NCBI RefSeq assembly: GCF_030413595.1
Contig: NZ_CP129238.1
Coordinates: forward strand, 186,001-250,000
Direction of reading: 5' to 3'
From: Planococcus liqunii
GTDB lineage: Bacteria; Bacillota; Bacilli; Bacillales_A; Planococcaceae
DNA length: 64,000 bases
Below are positions 44,404-53,561 of this stretch, one piece after another. Position 1 is the stretch's first letter; every line of letters begins with the position of its first letter. The position numbers and the translations under genes are program-made. Under the pieces are notes generated by a model that was given only the letters and a program-made list of their open reading frames with translations, ran no database searches and was not told the DNA's origin.

Positions 44404-44410
44404 GTGTGTT

Positions 44411-44567
44411 GGCCGGGGCTACATGGGCGCCTGCGTTTTTCCTACTGTCCAGCTGCAGCGCCTAACTCCTCGGGTCATAAGCCACTTTGGCTATGCGGCT
44501 GGAAACACGCCGCTTCGCCAAATCGTCTTATGCCTTTCGGAGCTGAACAGGCGCTTTCAATTTCCTA
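44411..44567. repeat. Degenerate copy of the 122-bp REP-like repeat
   Basis: Contains CAGCTGCAGCGCCTAACTCC, GGGTCATAAGCC, the inverted partner GTCTTATGCC and GAACAGGCGC, in the same order and spacing as each unit of the array at 53928-54307. The first 22 bases resemble the end of a preceding unit (GGCCGGGGCT...GGGCGCC), so this may be the remnant of a small array. Its edge supplies the stop codon of the minus-strand DUF3238 gene. Confidence 0.78.
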
Positions 44568-45770
44568 CTCAAAATTTGAGATTCGCCAGTATTGGCTCGC
44601 GGTGCTTCGTGACATCCAGGCGAGGCCTTTGCTTTCCGCTTCATGGATTTGGAACCAGTCATCCATTTTATCATTTTTCAAGTAGACTTCATGGTTGGGT
44701 GCCTGATCGTGAAGGCCGGTGATGTCATAATGTCCGTCCCGATAAAATGTGGCAGATACGTCATAGTCGATATTCGGTGAAGTCGTTAATGGATTGCCAA
44801 CGCTATGAGTCAAGTTAACCATCACGTTACGGTCGTCTTCTTTTGCTTTTTCCAATTGAATGCCTTCAGAAGAAGCGACATCCGCTTTCCGGAATTTTTT
44901 CCGCCAATCATACGCAATGCTAGGGCCGACGTCTTTTTGGAATTCCAAAGTGGTCTCTTCATTTCCCAATTGCAGTGAAAAGTTTACTTGCGTGCGATAA
45001 TGAGAAGATTCAGGAGTGAATGTCCGATTGTCTCCGGCAAAATAGCGGTTGGGCGACAGCAGATTCGGATTGGCTAAATATTCGTCGGGAAGGAAAGTGG
45101 TATAGCGCAAATCCCAAGTACGTTTGAATTCCGATACATTGACTTGAGGAGCATCGGCGAGCAGCTGCTCCAATGGCGCTATTTTTTTGGCAATCCAAAA
45201 CTTTTCCATCGCAGCCTCTTGCTGAGACGACTTAATGTTGAGCAAGCCGAAAATACGGGCAGCAACAGATTTTTCTTCACTGAAGCCGGTTTCGGATCGT
45301 TCCAATGGACGTTCCGCACGGATCCAATAAGAGTATTCCCGGTCCATTTCAACATCAAAATCAGTAAATTGGGTTTTTTGGGTAGTTTCCATCGGTTCAC
45401 CGTCACGGTAAATTTCATATTCATCAATTCCGTCGATGGCTCCCCATGCCAAAATGATCTTCGATTCCGAGACGATCGTTGTAATGGCAATTTGCTGCAA
45501 ATAATTGACGGTGTCTTCTGAGTGGTCTTCCGTGCTGGTTTGCATTTTGATCCGCTCTTTCACTTCGCCGTCGTTGCCAAGGCGTTCAATCGTATACGTA
45601 TACAATTCGCCAATTTGCAGATTTTCATCCTTTAAACTGTTTTCGTTGCCGGTATAGATGGTATCTGCATCTCTTTTGACGACACATGTATCTCCCGTAT
45701 CCGACCATTCAAAGTAAATTACCGTATCTGTCTGCTGCAGTAAGTCAATTTCCAGGTGCTTCGCAACCAT
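44565..45770 (-). CDS. DUF3238-like protein with fibronectin-like N-terminal repeats
   Basis: 401 residues, no signal peptide. Residues about 15-170 show two fibronectin-type-III-like modules (YTYTIERLGNDGEV; YEIYRDGEPMETT...YSYWIRAERPL). The C-terminal half carries the DUF3238 segment around YDVSATFYRDGHYDITGLHD and ends a few residues after SQYWRISNFE. The TAG stop falls in the flanking repeat, so the natural C-terminus may have been changed. AAGGAG lies before the ATG. Function unknown. Confidence 0.75.
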   Translation of the reverse strand: MVAKHLEIDLLQQTDTVIYFEWSDTGDTCVVKRDADTIYTGNENSLKDENLQIGELYTYTIERLGNDGEVKERIKMQTSTEDHSEDTVNYLQQIAITTIVSESKIILAWGAIDGIDEYEIYRDGEPMETTQKTQFTDFDVEMDREYSYWIRAERPLERSETGFSEEKSVAARIFGLLNIKSSQQEAAMEKFWIAKKIAPLEQLLADAPQVNVSEFKRTWDLRYTTFLPDEYLANPNLLSPNRYFAGDNRTFTPESSHYRTQVNFSLQLGNEETTLEFQKDVGPSIAYDWRKKFRKADVASSEGIQLEKAKEDDRNVMVNLTHSVGNPLTTSPNIDYDVSATFYRDGHYDITGLHDQAPNHEVYLKNDKMDDWFQIHEAESKGLAWMSRSTASQYWRISNFE

Positions 45771-46012
45771 TCCACCATCTCCTTACAAAGGTTATAGTAA
45801 AGCTATACCCTATTCTGGAAATTCCTGAACCCCGGGTGGCTATTCCTCCATTTTGTCACATAAATAACATGATAAATCTGCAAATATAATTGTATGATTA
45901 AGGAAATGAATGCAAGAGAGTAGATTTGCAAAGCCATACAACAAATAGTATGTTAAAGAAAGATGATTAGCGACGAATCAGAAAGAGAAAACGAGACGGG
46001 GAGGTTATGGGA

Positions 46013-46885
46013 ATGTCTTTAAAGGAAACAAAAAAAGCAGGAAGTTTTAAAAATTTTGATGACGCTGCTGAACATATTCTTCATCTGTTAAGCAAACAAT
46101 TAAAGATCAACACTTTATTTATTGCCAAAAATGATGGGCAGACGAATGAAATTGTCAAAGCGTTAAATACAAAAGAGGAATTGGTGACTGCAGGCAGTGC
46201 CTCTCCTTTGGGCCAGACTTTCTGCAGTTTGAGCATCAACCACGGCCAAGAACCCTTGATTATTGAAGATATTTCCCGCAACGATTTATCAAACAAATTA
46301 GATATTGCTCCCCGTTTTGGCAACGGTTCGTTTATTGGCATCCCAATTCTTTATGAATGCGGTGAAGTGTACGGAACGATTTGTGGCATTGACCAAGTGC
46401 CTTTTGAATTTAAGGAAGAACACGAAGAGGCATTTGCGACAATGTCTTCGTTGCTGACTTATGTTTTGGAGCTTGCCAAGGCAAACGAGCAAATCGAATC
46501 GCTTTCTTCTCCGCTTGTTCCAGTGACGCGGGGAGTTTCGATTCTGCCTGTGATTGGCGAAGTGACAGCGGGCCGGGCACAAACAATTATCAATCATGTT
46601 TTGGAAAAGTGCGGCGAAGCCGAATTGGACTATTTGATCATTGATGTCTCCGGTGTTTCCCAAATCAATTCAGCCGTAGGCGAGTATTTGCTGAAACTTG
46701 TCAGTGTCTTAAAAATAATTGGCATTACACCAGTCGTTACGGGCATACAGCCTTTTATGGCGCTGAAAGTTCCGTATTTCGCCCAAGCGTTAAAAGGTGT
46801 CATGATCCAGGCAAATCTTGAAATGGCGTTAAAAGAACTTGGATTTGTGTTAATAAAAGAATGCAAGGAAAAATCGAGCCGATGA
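46013..46885 (+). CDS. GAF-STAS protein (RsbR-like, possible stress sensor)
   Basis: 290 residues from the ATG at 46013, 8 bases after GGGGAGG (the ATG at 46007 is too near). Residues about 15-150 form a GAF-like sensor, and residues about 170-285 a STAS domain with IIDVSGVSQINSAVGEYLL; the serine after Asp-Val lines up with the phosphoacceptor region of RsbR paralogs. Such proteins belong to sigma-B stressosomes. No rsb genes lie beside it. The 242-bp upstream gap shows no clear promoter. Confidence 0.82.
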   Translation: MSLKETKKAGSFKNFDDAAEHILHLLSKQLKINTLFIAKNDGQTNEIVKALNTKEELVTAGSASPLGQTFCSLSINHGQEPLIIEDISRNDLSNKLDIAPRFGNGSFIGIPILYECGEVYGTICGIDQVPFEFKEEHEEAFATMSSLLTYVLELAKANEQIESLSSPLVPVTRGVSILPVIGEVTAGRAQTIINHVLEKCGEAELDYLIIDVSGVSQINSAVGEYLLKLVSVLKIIGITPVVTGIQPFMALKVPYFAQALKGVMIQANLEMALKELGFVLIKECKEKSSR

Positions 46886-46906
46886 GAAATCCGGCTCGAT
46901 TTTTTA
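46870..46906. terminator. Terminator overlapping the GAF-STAS stop codon
   Basis: AAAATCGAGCCG / CGGCTCGATTTT with a 10-nt loop; also serves the convergent phosphoesterase gene. Confidence 0.9.
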
Positions 46907-47404
46907 ATGTTCCTTATCAAAAAAGACATGCCTTAAATTCCAAGTATCGCCGATTTCCAGCAGCCCAAATGAATATTGAGACTGTTTCCGCTTGTCTGTA
47001 GGAGAGCCGGGATTGAAAAGCGTAATTCCATCCACTTCCCGCATCACCGGGATATGGGAATGGCCAAAAACGATGATCTCCACCTCTTCGTCGGCAAAAG
47101 CCTCAAAAGCACGCTGTTCTGTCGTTTTTCGGCTTCCATCGCCATGGATGACCCCGACCTTCAAATCACCGAAAGCAAAAATCTTTTTCTTTCCGAAACG
47201 GTCAGCTACTTCCCAAGGGTCGACGTTTCCGGTAACGCCATCTGTTTTTGTATATGCAGCCAATTCATAATACACATCAAGCGTCTGCCAGTCGCCGGCA
47301 TGAATAATGAAATCCGCGGACTGGCATTCCTCGACCAAACGCTGAGGGAGCTTTTTCGCCCGGACCGGGATATGGGTATCCGACAAAATCACGATTTTTT
47401 GCAT
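46904..47404 (-). CDS. Metallophosphoesterase, YfcE/YsnB type
   Basis: 166 residues from the ATG at 47404 with GGAGG before it. The full two-metal set is visible: SDTHIP, HAGDW, GNVD, HGDG and GHSHIP. Small calcineurin-like phosphodiesterases of this type act on phosphodiesters in vitro; the physiological substrate is not known. Convergent with the GAF-STAS gene. Confidence 0.92.
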   Translation of the reverse strand: MQKIVILSDTHIPVRAKKLPQRLVEECQSADFIIHAGDWQTLDVYYELAAYTKTDGVTGNVDPWEVADRFGKKKIFAFGDLKVGVIHGDGSRKTTEQRAFEAFADEEVEIIVFGHSHIPVMREVDGITLFNPGSPTDKRKQSQYSFGLLEIGDTWNLRHVFFDKEH

Positions 47405-47565
47405 AGGTACGCCTCCATTCATCAACTTTCTTCCACTGTAACAAAATTTCCTGAAGGCGTCCTATTTTAATGAAACGGCCTATTGGCCAACAGGGTTACT
47501 CAACCGAAAAACGGGGATAATAAATGAAAGCAAGTTTTAAATCTGCGGGAAAGAGGAGGGAGAAC

Positions 47566-48096
47566 ATGGACCAGGAACGCAAAATCACGTGTTACATCGC
47601 GACCAGTCTGGACGGCTATATCGCCACGAAAGACGATTCGCTCGATTGGCTTTTTAAAGTAGAGATGGAAGGAGATGCCGGCTATGCCGAATACATGGAA
47701 ACCATCGACACGGTAGTGATGGGGCGGCGCACATACGATTGGATCATGGAAATGGAAAAGGGGAAAGCTCCTTATCCTGAGAAAAAATCTTATGTGTTTT
47801 CAAAGTCGAAAAGCGGCCAAGAAGGTCACGTCATTTTTACCAATGAAGACGTGGCGTCTTTTGTGCAAAGAGAAAGAGCCTTGCCGGGAAAAGACATTTG
47901 GGTAGTCGGAGGAAGCGCACTTCTCCACGATTTTCTAAAGGAAAAGCTGATCGACGAATTTATTATTTCGATTGCGCCTACATTGATTGGACAAGGCATT
48001 CCTCTTTTTCAGGAATTGGACTTTGAACTGGAATTCACCTTAAAAACTGTCCGGCCATCCGGCCAGTTTGCACAGCTGCATTTAATCCGCAAATGA
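47566..48096 (+). CDS. Dihydrofolate reductase-fold (RibD C-terminal-like) protein
   Basis: 176 residues from the ATG at 47566 (GAGGAGGG upstream; an in-frame ATG at 47524 lacks a site). Pattern: YIATSLDGYIA, MGRRTYDWI, and IWVVGGSALLHDFL, typical of the YyaP/RibD_C group related to but distinct from folate reductase. Possibly NADPH-dependent; substrate unknown. Between 48097 and 48200 an open stretch in one frame has protein-like codon use without a start codon (see findings). Confidence 0.87.
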   Translation: MDQERKITCYIATSLDGYIATKDDSLDWLFKVEMEGDAGYAEYMETIDTVVMGRRTYDWIMEMEKGKAPYPEKKSYVFSKSKSGQEGHVIFTNEDVASFVQRERALPGKDIWVVGGSALLHDFLKEKLIDEFIISIAPTLIGQGIPLFQELDFELEFTLKTVRPSGQFAQLHLIRK

Positions 48097-48203
48097 AAGG
48101 AAGAAATATACACGGCTATATTAAACCGTGAACCGGTCGTCAAAGCAGAAATGAATATTGCCGATAAAGCGCTAGGGGTCCAAGTCAATCTATGATTTAC
48201 TCC

Positions 48204-48227
48204 AAGGGCCGCTAAATGGTCCTTTTT
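48204..48227 (+). terminator. Weak terminator between convergent genes
   Basis: AAGGGCC / GGTCCTT with one G-T pair and loop GCTAAAT, then TTTTTC. Confidence 0.6.
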
Positions 48228-48243
48228 CTTTTTCAGCTATCCC

Positions 48244-48615
48244 TTATTGGTTAAACAGAATGGCCCTGGCTTTGGCTACTACATGGTCCTGGTCATCGTG
48301 GATGATGCAGTCTGCATGCGTAATGTTGCGCCCCTCTTTTACAGCAAAAGCACGGGCAGTTAAAAACTCGGATTTTGCTCCTTTAAGGAAAGTGACATTT
48401 AAATCGACGGTCACCACTTTTTGCTTGCCGTCTACATCAGGTGCTACCGTATTGCAGAGTGCGACATCAGCGAGTGTAGCAATAACGCCGCCGTGAATCA
48501 CCCCTACACTGTTAACGAATAGAGGTTGGATAGGCAATGTTACTTTTACACTGTTTTCACTTATCCGTTCGTATGACATATCTAAAAATTCATCAAAAGG
48601 CTGTCGGATGAACAT
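48244..48615 (-). CDS. PaaI-type hotdog thioesterase
   Basis: 123 residues from the ATG at 48615 preceded by GGGGAGG. Contains NSVGVIHGGVIATLADVAL, the hotdog motif with the active-site Asp/Glu region (HGG...LAD), then TVDLNVTFLKGA. Hydrolyses acyl-CoA thioesters, probably of aromatic or short-chain type; specificity unknown. Confidence 0.9.
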   Translation of the reverse strand: MFIRQPFDEFLDMSYERISENSVKVTLPIQPLFVNSVGVIHGGVIATLADVALCNTVAPDVDGKQKVVTVDLNVTFLKGAKSEFLTARAFAVKEGRNITHADCIIHDDQDHVVAKARAILFNQ

Positions 48616-48884
48616 CGCAATTCCTCCCCAAAATAACATGATTTTTTACTCTATTCGCCAATCCATCACTTGAACCCTTTTTCCCAGCTTCTTTTAGGTG
48701 AAATCCCGCAAAGAAATGACATTTATTATGTAATTTTATTCCATTAAATCATTATGCAAGACTTTAGTACTTTTATTAATTGGAAATTAAGTAGGTATGA
48801 AGGGTTTAATTTTCTAATCTCACCCTATATACTGGGGAAAGGAATTGTTTTTTTACAATTCCAGATACAGGAAGGAGAGAAAGC

Positions 48885-49508
48885 ATGAAAAGTCTTAAAA
48901 CTTTAGCATTCGGTTTGTTTGTAGTTCTGTTCCTGAGTTTTTCCCAGACAGAAGCAGAAGCGCATTCTCCAGATCTTCACTCGGGCTCTACGGGTCAGGC
49001 AGTAACTGAACTGCAGACAAAACTGAAAAAACTCGGTTACTTCCATGTTGCCCCAACAGGTTATTATGGTTCGATTACAGAAACGGCAGTAAGCCAGTTC
49101 CAGCGTGATTTCGGCGTCCCAGCAACAGGTTACACGGGAACTTTGACTCGAAATAAATTGGAGCAAGTAGATATGATGGCACACGTAGTGCATGGAGAAG
49201 CAAGAGGCGAGGTTCATAAAGGAAAAGTGGCTGTAGCAGCCGTGATTCTGAATCGCATCAATTCCGGCCACTTCCCTAACAGTACATACGATGTCATTTT
49301 CCAGCGCAATGCATTCACCGCAGTTAATGACGGACAGTACTGGTTAACGCCGGACGCTTCCGCTTACCAGGCAGTGCGTGACGCTTATCAGGGATGGGAT
49401 CCAAGTGCCGGCGCCACGTATTATTACAATCCAGCAGGCGTAACGAATAACTGGATTTTCTCACGGACCGTCATTACAAAAATCGGCAAGCATTATTTCG
49501 CGAAGTAA
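48885..49508 (+). CDS. Cell-wall hydrolase with peptidoglycan-binding domain (SleB-like)
   Basis: 207 residues; signal peptide about 1-26 (cleavage near AEA). Residues about 35-95 are a PG_binding_1 domain (GSTGQAVTELQTKLKKLGY), and 100-207 a SleB-type lytic transglycosylase with Glu105 in VVHGEARGE as catalytic acid and the ending ATYYYNPAGVTNNWIFSR. SleB opens spore cortex peptidoglycan in spore formers. The AGGAAGGAG site fits. Confidence 0.93.
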   Translation: MKSLKTLAFGLFVVLFLSFSQTEAEAHSPDLHSGSTGQAVTELQTKLKKLGYFHVAPTGYYGSITETAVSQFQRDFGVPATGYTGTLTRNKLEQVDMMAHVVHGEARGEVHKGKVAVAAVILNRINSGHFPNSTYDVIFQRNAFTAVNDGQYWLTPDASAYQAVRDAYQGWDPSAGATYYYNPAGVTNNWIFSRTVITKIGKHYFAK

Positions 49509-49511
49509 ACG

Positions 49512-49543
49512 AAAAGCCCTGGAGTTTTCTCCAGGGCTTTTAC
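49512..49543 (+). terminator. Terminator after the SleB-like gene
   Basis: AAAAGCCCTGGAG / TCCAGGGCTTTT with a 5-nt loop. Confidence 0.92.
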
Positions 49544-49618
49544 TATTCCAAACAAAAGATATGCAGGTCCGCTCCTTCGTTTATAATGAAGGGGAAGCAA
49601 ACGAAAGGCGGAATGAAA

Positions 49619-49966
49619 ATGGCTGAATTACTTAACAACGAATTGCCACCCAAAACATGCAGCATCGAGAAATTGGTGACGAATAAAAAAGATGTGGCAA
49701 AAGTGCTGGCCGGCAACAAAACGGCTACTCGGCGGAATGGCCGCTATGCGGATATCGGCGAAGTGATGGTGCTGGAAGGAAGCGAATTTGTGGTAGAACG
49801 CGTCTATGCACAAACGCTGGGTGAATTGACGGACGAACATGCACGCCAGGAAGGATACGGCAGTGTGGAGGAATACAAACAATCCATCCTTAAATTTCAT
49901 CCAGGCATGCCTTGGCTTCCACAAATGTCCGTATGGGTCCATGAGTTTGCACCGGTTGTGAACTAA
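49619..49966 (+). CDS. ASCH domain protein
   Basis: 115 residues from the ATG at 49619, seven bases after AAAGGCGG. The ASCH fold is seen in KVLAGNKTATRRNGRYADIGEVMVLEGSEF and the ending LPQMSVWVHEF. ASCH proteins bind RNA or act as amidohydrolases on acetylcytidine (YqfB in E. coli). Stop and next start are three bases apart, implying coupling. Confidence 0.87.
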   Translation: MAELLNNELPPKTCSIEKLVTNKKDVAKVLAGNKTATRRNGRYADIGEVMVLEGSEFVVERVYAQTLGELTDEHARQEGYGSVEEYKQSILKFHPGMPWLPQMSVWVHEFAPVVN

Positions 49967-49969
49967 ACG

Positions 49970-50401
49970 ATGTATACAGTGGTTCTGTTTCTGCATGTTC
50001 TCAGTGCCGTTTCATCAATCGGGCCATTCTTTGTGCTCGTGCCATTAACTCAACGGATGAATGGGGCGCCTAAAGATGTGCTGAGCGCGCAAATCGTTAC
50101 GTTCCGTTCAGCGGTCCGCCTCGTTAAACATGCAGGCCATGTACTGGTGACAACGGGTGTGCTGCTGATTTGGCAAAGTTATTGGCAATGGACGACGTCG
50201 TGGATTGTGATGACGCTTGTCATTATGTTTGGGTCCATCGTCTTTTTGGCCCGCGCATTCAAACCGGTTTTGAAAAAGTTTGAAGAGCCGCATGCCGACC
50301 GGCGTTCCCTTATCAAAAAACTGCAGCGTTCGTTGTGGATCTATATTGTGATTTTATTGGCGATGCTGTGGCTGATGGTGGCTAAGCCGGAGTTATGGTG
50401 A
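49970..50401 (+). CDS. DUF2269-like integral membrane protein
   Basis: 143 residues with four hydrophobic segments (about 2-24, 52-70, 78-96, 118-138). The N-terminal VLFLHVLSAVSSIGPFFVLVP matches predicted DUF2269 proteins. There is no Shine-Dalgarno of its own; it is likely translated by coupling to the ASCH gene. Terminator follows. Confidence 0.82.
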   Translation: MYTVVLFLHVLSAVSSIGPFFVLVPLTQRMNGAPKDVLSAQIVTFRSAVRLVKHAGHVLVTTGVLLIWQSYWQWTTSWIVMTLVIMFGSIVFLARAFKPVLKKFEEPHADRRSLIKKLQRSLWIYIVILLAMLWLMVAKPELW

Positions 50402-50407
50402 AAAGAT

Positions 50408-50441
50408 AAAAGACTGTCGAGAAATTCTCGACAGTCTTTTT
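50408..50441. terminator. Bidirectional terminator
   Basis: AAAAGACTGTCGAG / CTCGACAGTCTTTT with a 5-nt loop between the DUF2269 gene and the sugar permease gene on the other strand. Confidence 0.93.
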
Positions 50442-50448
50442 GAATAGG

Positions 50449-51258
50449 TCAGCCTTTGACGGCGCCTGCGGTCATGCCGGCAACGAAGAAACGCTGCAGG
50501 AAGACGTACGCGACGACCATCGGAGCAGAGGCGATAATGACACCGGTGAAAAGCATTGGATAGTTGGTAGAATATTGTCCCTGAAACTCGAGCAAAGCGA
50601 GCGGCAAGGTCTTGTAGGCATTGTCTGTGATGAACAGCAACGGATAAAGCAAATCGTTCCAGTGCATCACAAACAGGAAAATGGCAGTTGCCGACAGGGA
50701 AGGCAACGACAGTGGAATCGCAACTTTTGTGAACATCTGCCAATTTCCGGCTCCGTCAATCGTCGAGGCCTCAAACAGTTCTTTTGGCAAAGTTTTCATA
50801 AAACCGGTCAAAATGAATACGGCTATTGGCAAGGTTGTCGAAACATTCACCAGGATCAAGCCTACTAAGCTATTGGTAAGATTCAAGTCGAGCATCAGCG
50901 AATAGAGCGGCACCATGATAACTTGCGCCGGTACCATCATGCCAAGTATAAATAGCGTAAACATAATGTTTCCAAGCCAGCTGCTGAGGCGGGTGATGCC
51001 AAAAGCGATCATGGCAGCGAACAGCAGCGTAAAAGTTACAGAAAAAAGCGTAACGATGACACTGTTCATGAAGTAGCCGGCCATTGTCTGCTCCTGGAAA
51101 ATGGCTACGTAATTATCAATGTTTATGCCGTCTGCAGGAAGCCCGAGCGGATTGGAAAATGTTTCTCTCAAAGTTTTCATGGAGGTCAAAACAACAACCA
51201 ACAACGGGATTAAGATAAGCAACGCATAAACGAGCAGAGAAAATCTTCGGAAAAGCAA
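50449..51258 (-). CDS. Sugar ABC permease, MalG/LacG type
   Basis: 269 residues with six helices. Start is TTG at 51258, eight bases after AAAGGAGG. The EAA loop near residues 175-195 (EASTIDGAGNWQMFTKVAIP) and the N-terminal LLVVVLTSMKT are typical of the CUT1 group. Last of three genes; no ATPase gene follows. Confidence 0.92.
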   Translation of the reverse strand: MLFRRFSLLVYALLILIPLLVVVLTSMKTLRETFSNPLGLPADGINIDNYVAIFQEQTMAGYFMNSVIVTLFSVTFTLLFAAMIAFGITRLSSWLGNIMFTLFILGMMVPAQVIMVPLYSLMLDLNLTNSLVGLILVNVSTTLPIAVFILTGFMKTLPKELFEASTIDGAGNWQMFTKVAIPLSLPSLSATAIFLFVMHWNDLLYPLLFITDNAYKTLPLALLEFQGQYSTNYPMLFTGVIIASAPMVVAYVFLQRFFVAGMTAGAVKG

Positions 51259-51277
51259 GCTGTTTTCCTCCTTTCAA

Positions 51278-52153
51278 TTAATAGGAAATCCGATCCGAGC
51301 GCAATGCTTTGAATTGCAGGAACGTGATAATCGCTATGATGATCATGAAAATAACGGAAATGGCACTTGCATAACCGAATTGATAATTTCTAAAAGCGAT
51401 GTCGTAAATGTACGTAGCGATGATTTCGGTCGAATTGTTCGGACCGCCGCCTGTCATCGCAAACACCAAATCGAACGCTTTAAACGATTGAATGGTGGTA
51501 TAAGCGACAACAATGGTAGCGGAAGGGGCAAGCAATGGCCATGTTACAGAACGGAACGTCTGCCACTTGGATGCCCCTTCAATTTTGGCTACTTCATACA
51601 TTTCCTGCGGAATGGCTTGGAGGCCAGCGACAAATACAATCAGCATTTGGCCTGCGTGGAACCACACTTGGGTAATGGCCAAGGAATAAATCGCGATATT
51701 GGCGTTCCCCAGCCAATTCTGCGCTATAAAGCCAAGGCCAATTCCTTCAAGCAGCTGATTTAGGATGCCCAGCGACGGATCGTAGACGAATGCCCAGATA
51801 AAGGCCACTGAAACGGACGACAGAATCGTCGGGAAGAAATACAGAGCCCGCAGGAAAACCGTGGTCTTTGAATTCTTGATCAGGATCATGGCAAAGGCAA
51901 GCGCTACAATCGTTTGGAAAACGACGACGACCAGCATGAATTTCAAGTTATTGCCGATCGTTTTCCTGAAAATCGAATCGCCCGTAAACGCCCGTTCGAA
52001 ATTGTCGAATCCGATAAAGGCGAAAGCATCGCTAAACCCATCCCAATCGGTGAAGGAGTAGAACAATGCACTTACAGTTGGATATAGAAAGAAAATGCTA
52101 TACAGGACTAAGCCCGGAACAAAGAATAGAAAAATGGTTTTTGAGGTTTTCAT
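51278..52153 (-). CDS. Sugar ABC permease, MalF/LacF type
   Basis: 291 residues, six helices. N-terminal FLFFVPGLVLYSIFFLYPT and the EAA loop EVAKIEGASKWQTFRSVTWP. Its ATG lies four bases after the stop of the binding-protein gene; AGGGA provides the site. Confidence 0.92.
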   Translation of the reverse strand: MKTSKTIFLFFVPGLVLYSIFFLYPTVSALFYSFTDWDGFSDAFAFIGFDNFERAFTGDSIFRKTIGNNLKFMLVVVVFQTIVALAFAMILIKNSKTTVFLRALYFFPTILSSVSVAFIWAFVYDPSLGILNQLLEGIGLGFIAQNWLGNANIAIYSLAITQVWFHAGQMLIVFVAGLQAIPQEMYEVAKIEGASKWQTFRSVTWPLLAPSATIVVAYTTIQSFKAFDLVFAMTGGGPNNSTEIIATYIYDIAFRNYQFGYASAISVIFMIIIAIITFLQFKALRSDRISY

Positions 52154-52157
52154 GACA

Positions 52158-53423
52158 TCATTCCCTGTTTTCGTCTACGATTTTCTGTGCAGCTTCAGCA
52201 GCTGCCATCGGATCTTCTCCGCCTAATACGTTTTCAATTGAGCTGAGTACAGCATCTTCAACTTGGGCGTTGGTAATCAAGTAACGCGGCTGGAATCTGG
52301 TTTTTCTTTCATCGATCCAATAAGCTGTATTTTTCAATGCTTCAGATTCATAGTTCACGTCTGTAACCGTCAAATGCTGCCCGGTTTCATTGGCATATTT
52401 AGAAGCGACTTCCGGCTGGCTTAAGTAATCGATAAATTTCTTCGCTTGTTCTTTTTTCTCGGAATTGCTATTGACCGCAAGCATGAATGTTGCTGTGTTG
52501 ATGCCTTCATAGACAGCTTCGCTTTCTTCGACGGTAATCGGTGCAAGCAAGTCCAGTTGAAGCTCAGGGTTCAAGCCTAGAAGTGATGCCATGTGGTAAG
52601 AGCCTGTTGCAAGCATGGCAGCTTCTTCATTGGCTACCATAGCCATTGCAGCATCTTGGTTTGTGCCCAATGCATTTTTCTGGATATATCCTTTTTGCTC
52701 AAGCAATTGGAAATCTTCGAGGGTTTTCACCCACCATTCGTTTGTCAGTTTTTCTTCGCCGCTTAAAAGCTTGGCAAAAATTTCTTCATCCGGCGCATTG
52801 TTCATGACCATGCTGTTCATGAATTGGTTAGGGCCGATATCGGCGCCAGGGAAAGCGATAGGGGTAATGCCGTTTTCAAGAAGCGTATCGCATAATGCCT
52901 GGAATTCAGACCAGCTTTTCGGCACTTCCAAGCCCAGCTCTTCAAACATGCCTTTGTTGTATATCGGCATATTGAACACCAGCTGATACGGAAGCGCGAA
53001 TTGCTTGCCGTCCACTTGGCCGACACTGATTAGGTTTTCATCAAAATTAGAAACAAATTTTTCACTGCTTAAATCCTCAAAAATACCGGCTTCTTGAAGC
53101 GACTGGAATTGTGCTCCGGGGAATGAAGCGAATACATCGCCCGTGGAACCTTCCTGCAGCATGCGCTGTGCCGTTCCGAGGTATTGATCGGAAGGATAGA
53201 TGTTCATTTCAACAGAAATATCCGGATTTTCTTTTTGGAATTCAGCAATAATTTCATCGAATACAGCTTTGTCTTCACCGCGCCAATGCATAAAGCTGAT
53301 TTTTGTTTTGTCGCCGCTTTCGCTGCCGCTGTCACTGCTGCTGTTGCTTTCTCCGGCACAACCCGAAAGAATTAAAATGAGCATGAGAAATCCAGCCAAT
53401 AGAAATTTAAACTTTTTTGTCAT
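52158..53423 (-). CDS. Sugar ABC extracellular binding lipoprotein
   Basis: SBP_bac_1 family, 421 residues, lipobox LSGC near residue 22 and a Ser/Gly-rich linker. First gene of a binding protein-MalF-MalG unit; the sugar is unknown. Like many CUT1 importers in Bacilli it probably borrows a common ATPase of MsmX type. GGGAGG precedes the ATG. An inverted repeat ATAACT/AGTTAT (53450-53471) lies in the region where transcription should begin. Confidence 0.92.
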   Translation of the reverse strand: MTKKFKFLLAGFLMLILILSGCAGESNSSSDSGSESGDKTKISFMHWRGEDKAVFDEIIAEFQKENPDISVEMNIYPSDQYLGTAQRMLQEGSTGDVFASFPGAQFQSLQEAGIFEDLSSEKFVSNFDENLISVGQVDGKQFALPYQLVFNMPIYNKGMFEELGLEVPKSWSEFQALCDTLLENGITPIAFPGADIGPNQFMNSMVMNNAPDEEIFAKLLSGEEKLTNEWWVKTLEDFQLLEQKGYIQKNALGTNQDAAMAMVANEEAAMLATGSYHMASLLGLNPELQLDLLAPITVEESEAVYEGINTATFMLAVNSNSEKKEQAKKFIDYLSQPEVASKYANETGQHLTVTDVNYESEALKNTAYWIDERKTRFQPRYLITNAQVEDAVLSSIENVLGGEDPMAAAEAAQKIVDENRE

Positions 53424-53532
53424 TTCTGTATCCTCCCTTTTTATAAGTAATAACTGCTTATTATTAGTTATACCGCAAAAATACCATCATGTACAAACAA
53501 TACTGAATTATCGAATATCGAGCAGTTTTTTG

Positions 53533-53561
53533 TTGACAAAGGATTAAAATTCCAATAAGAT
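53533..53561 (+). promoter_or_regulatory. Promoter of the trp T-box leader
   Basis: TTGACA (53533-53538), a 17-bp spacer, TAAGAT (53556-53561). Perfect -35 and good -10; the transcript would begin near 53568, giving a leader of about 760 nt to trpE. Confidence 0.72.
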
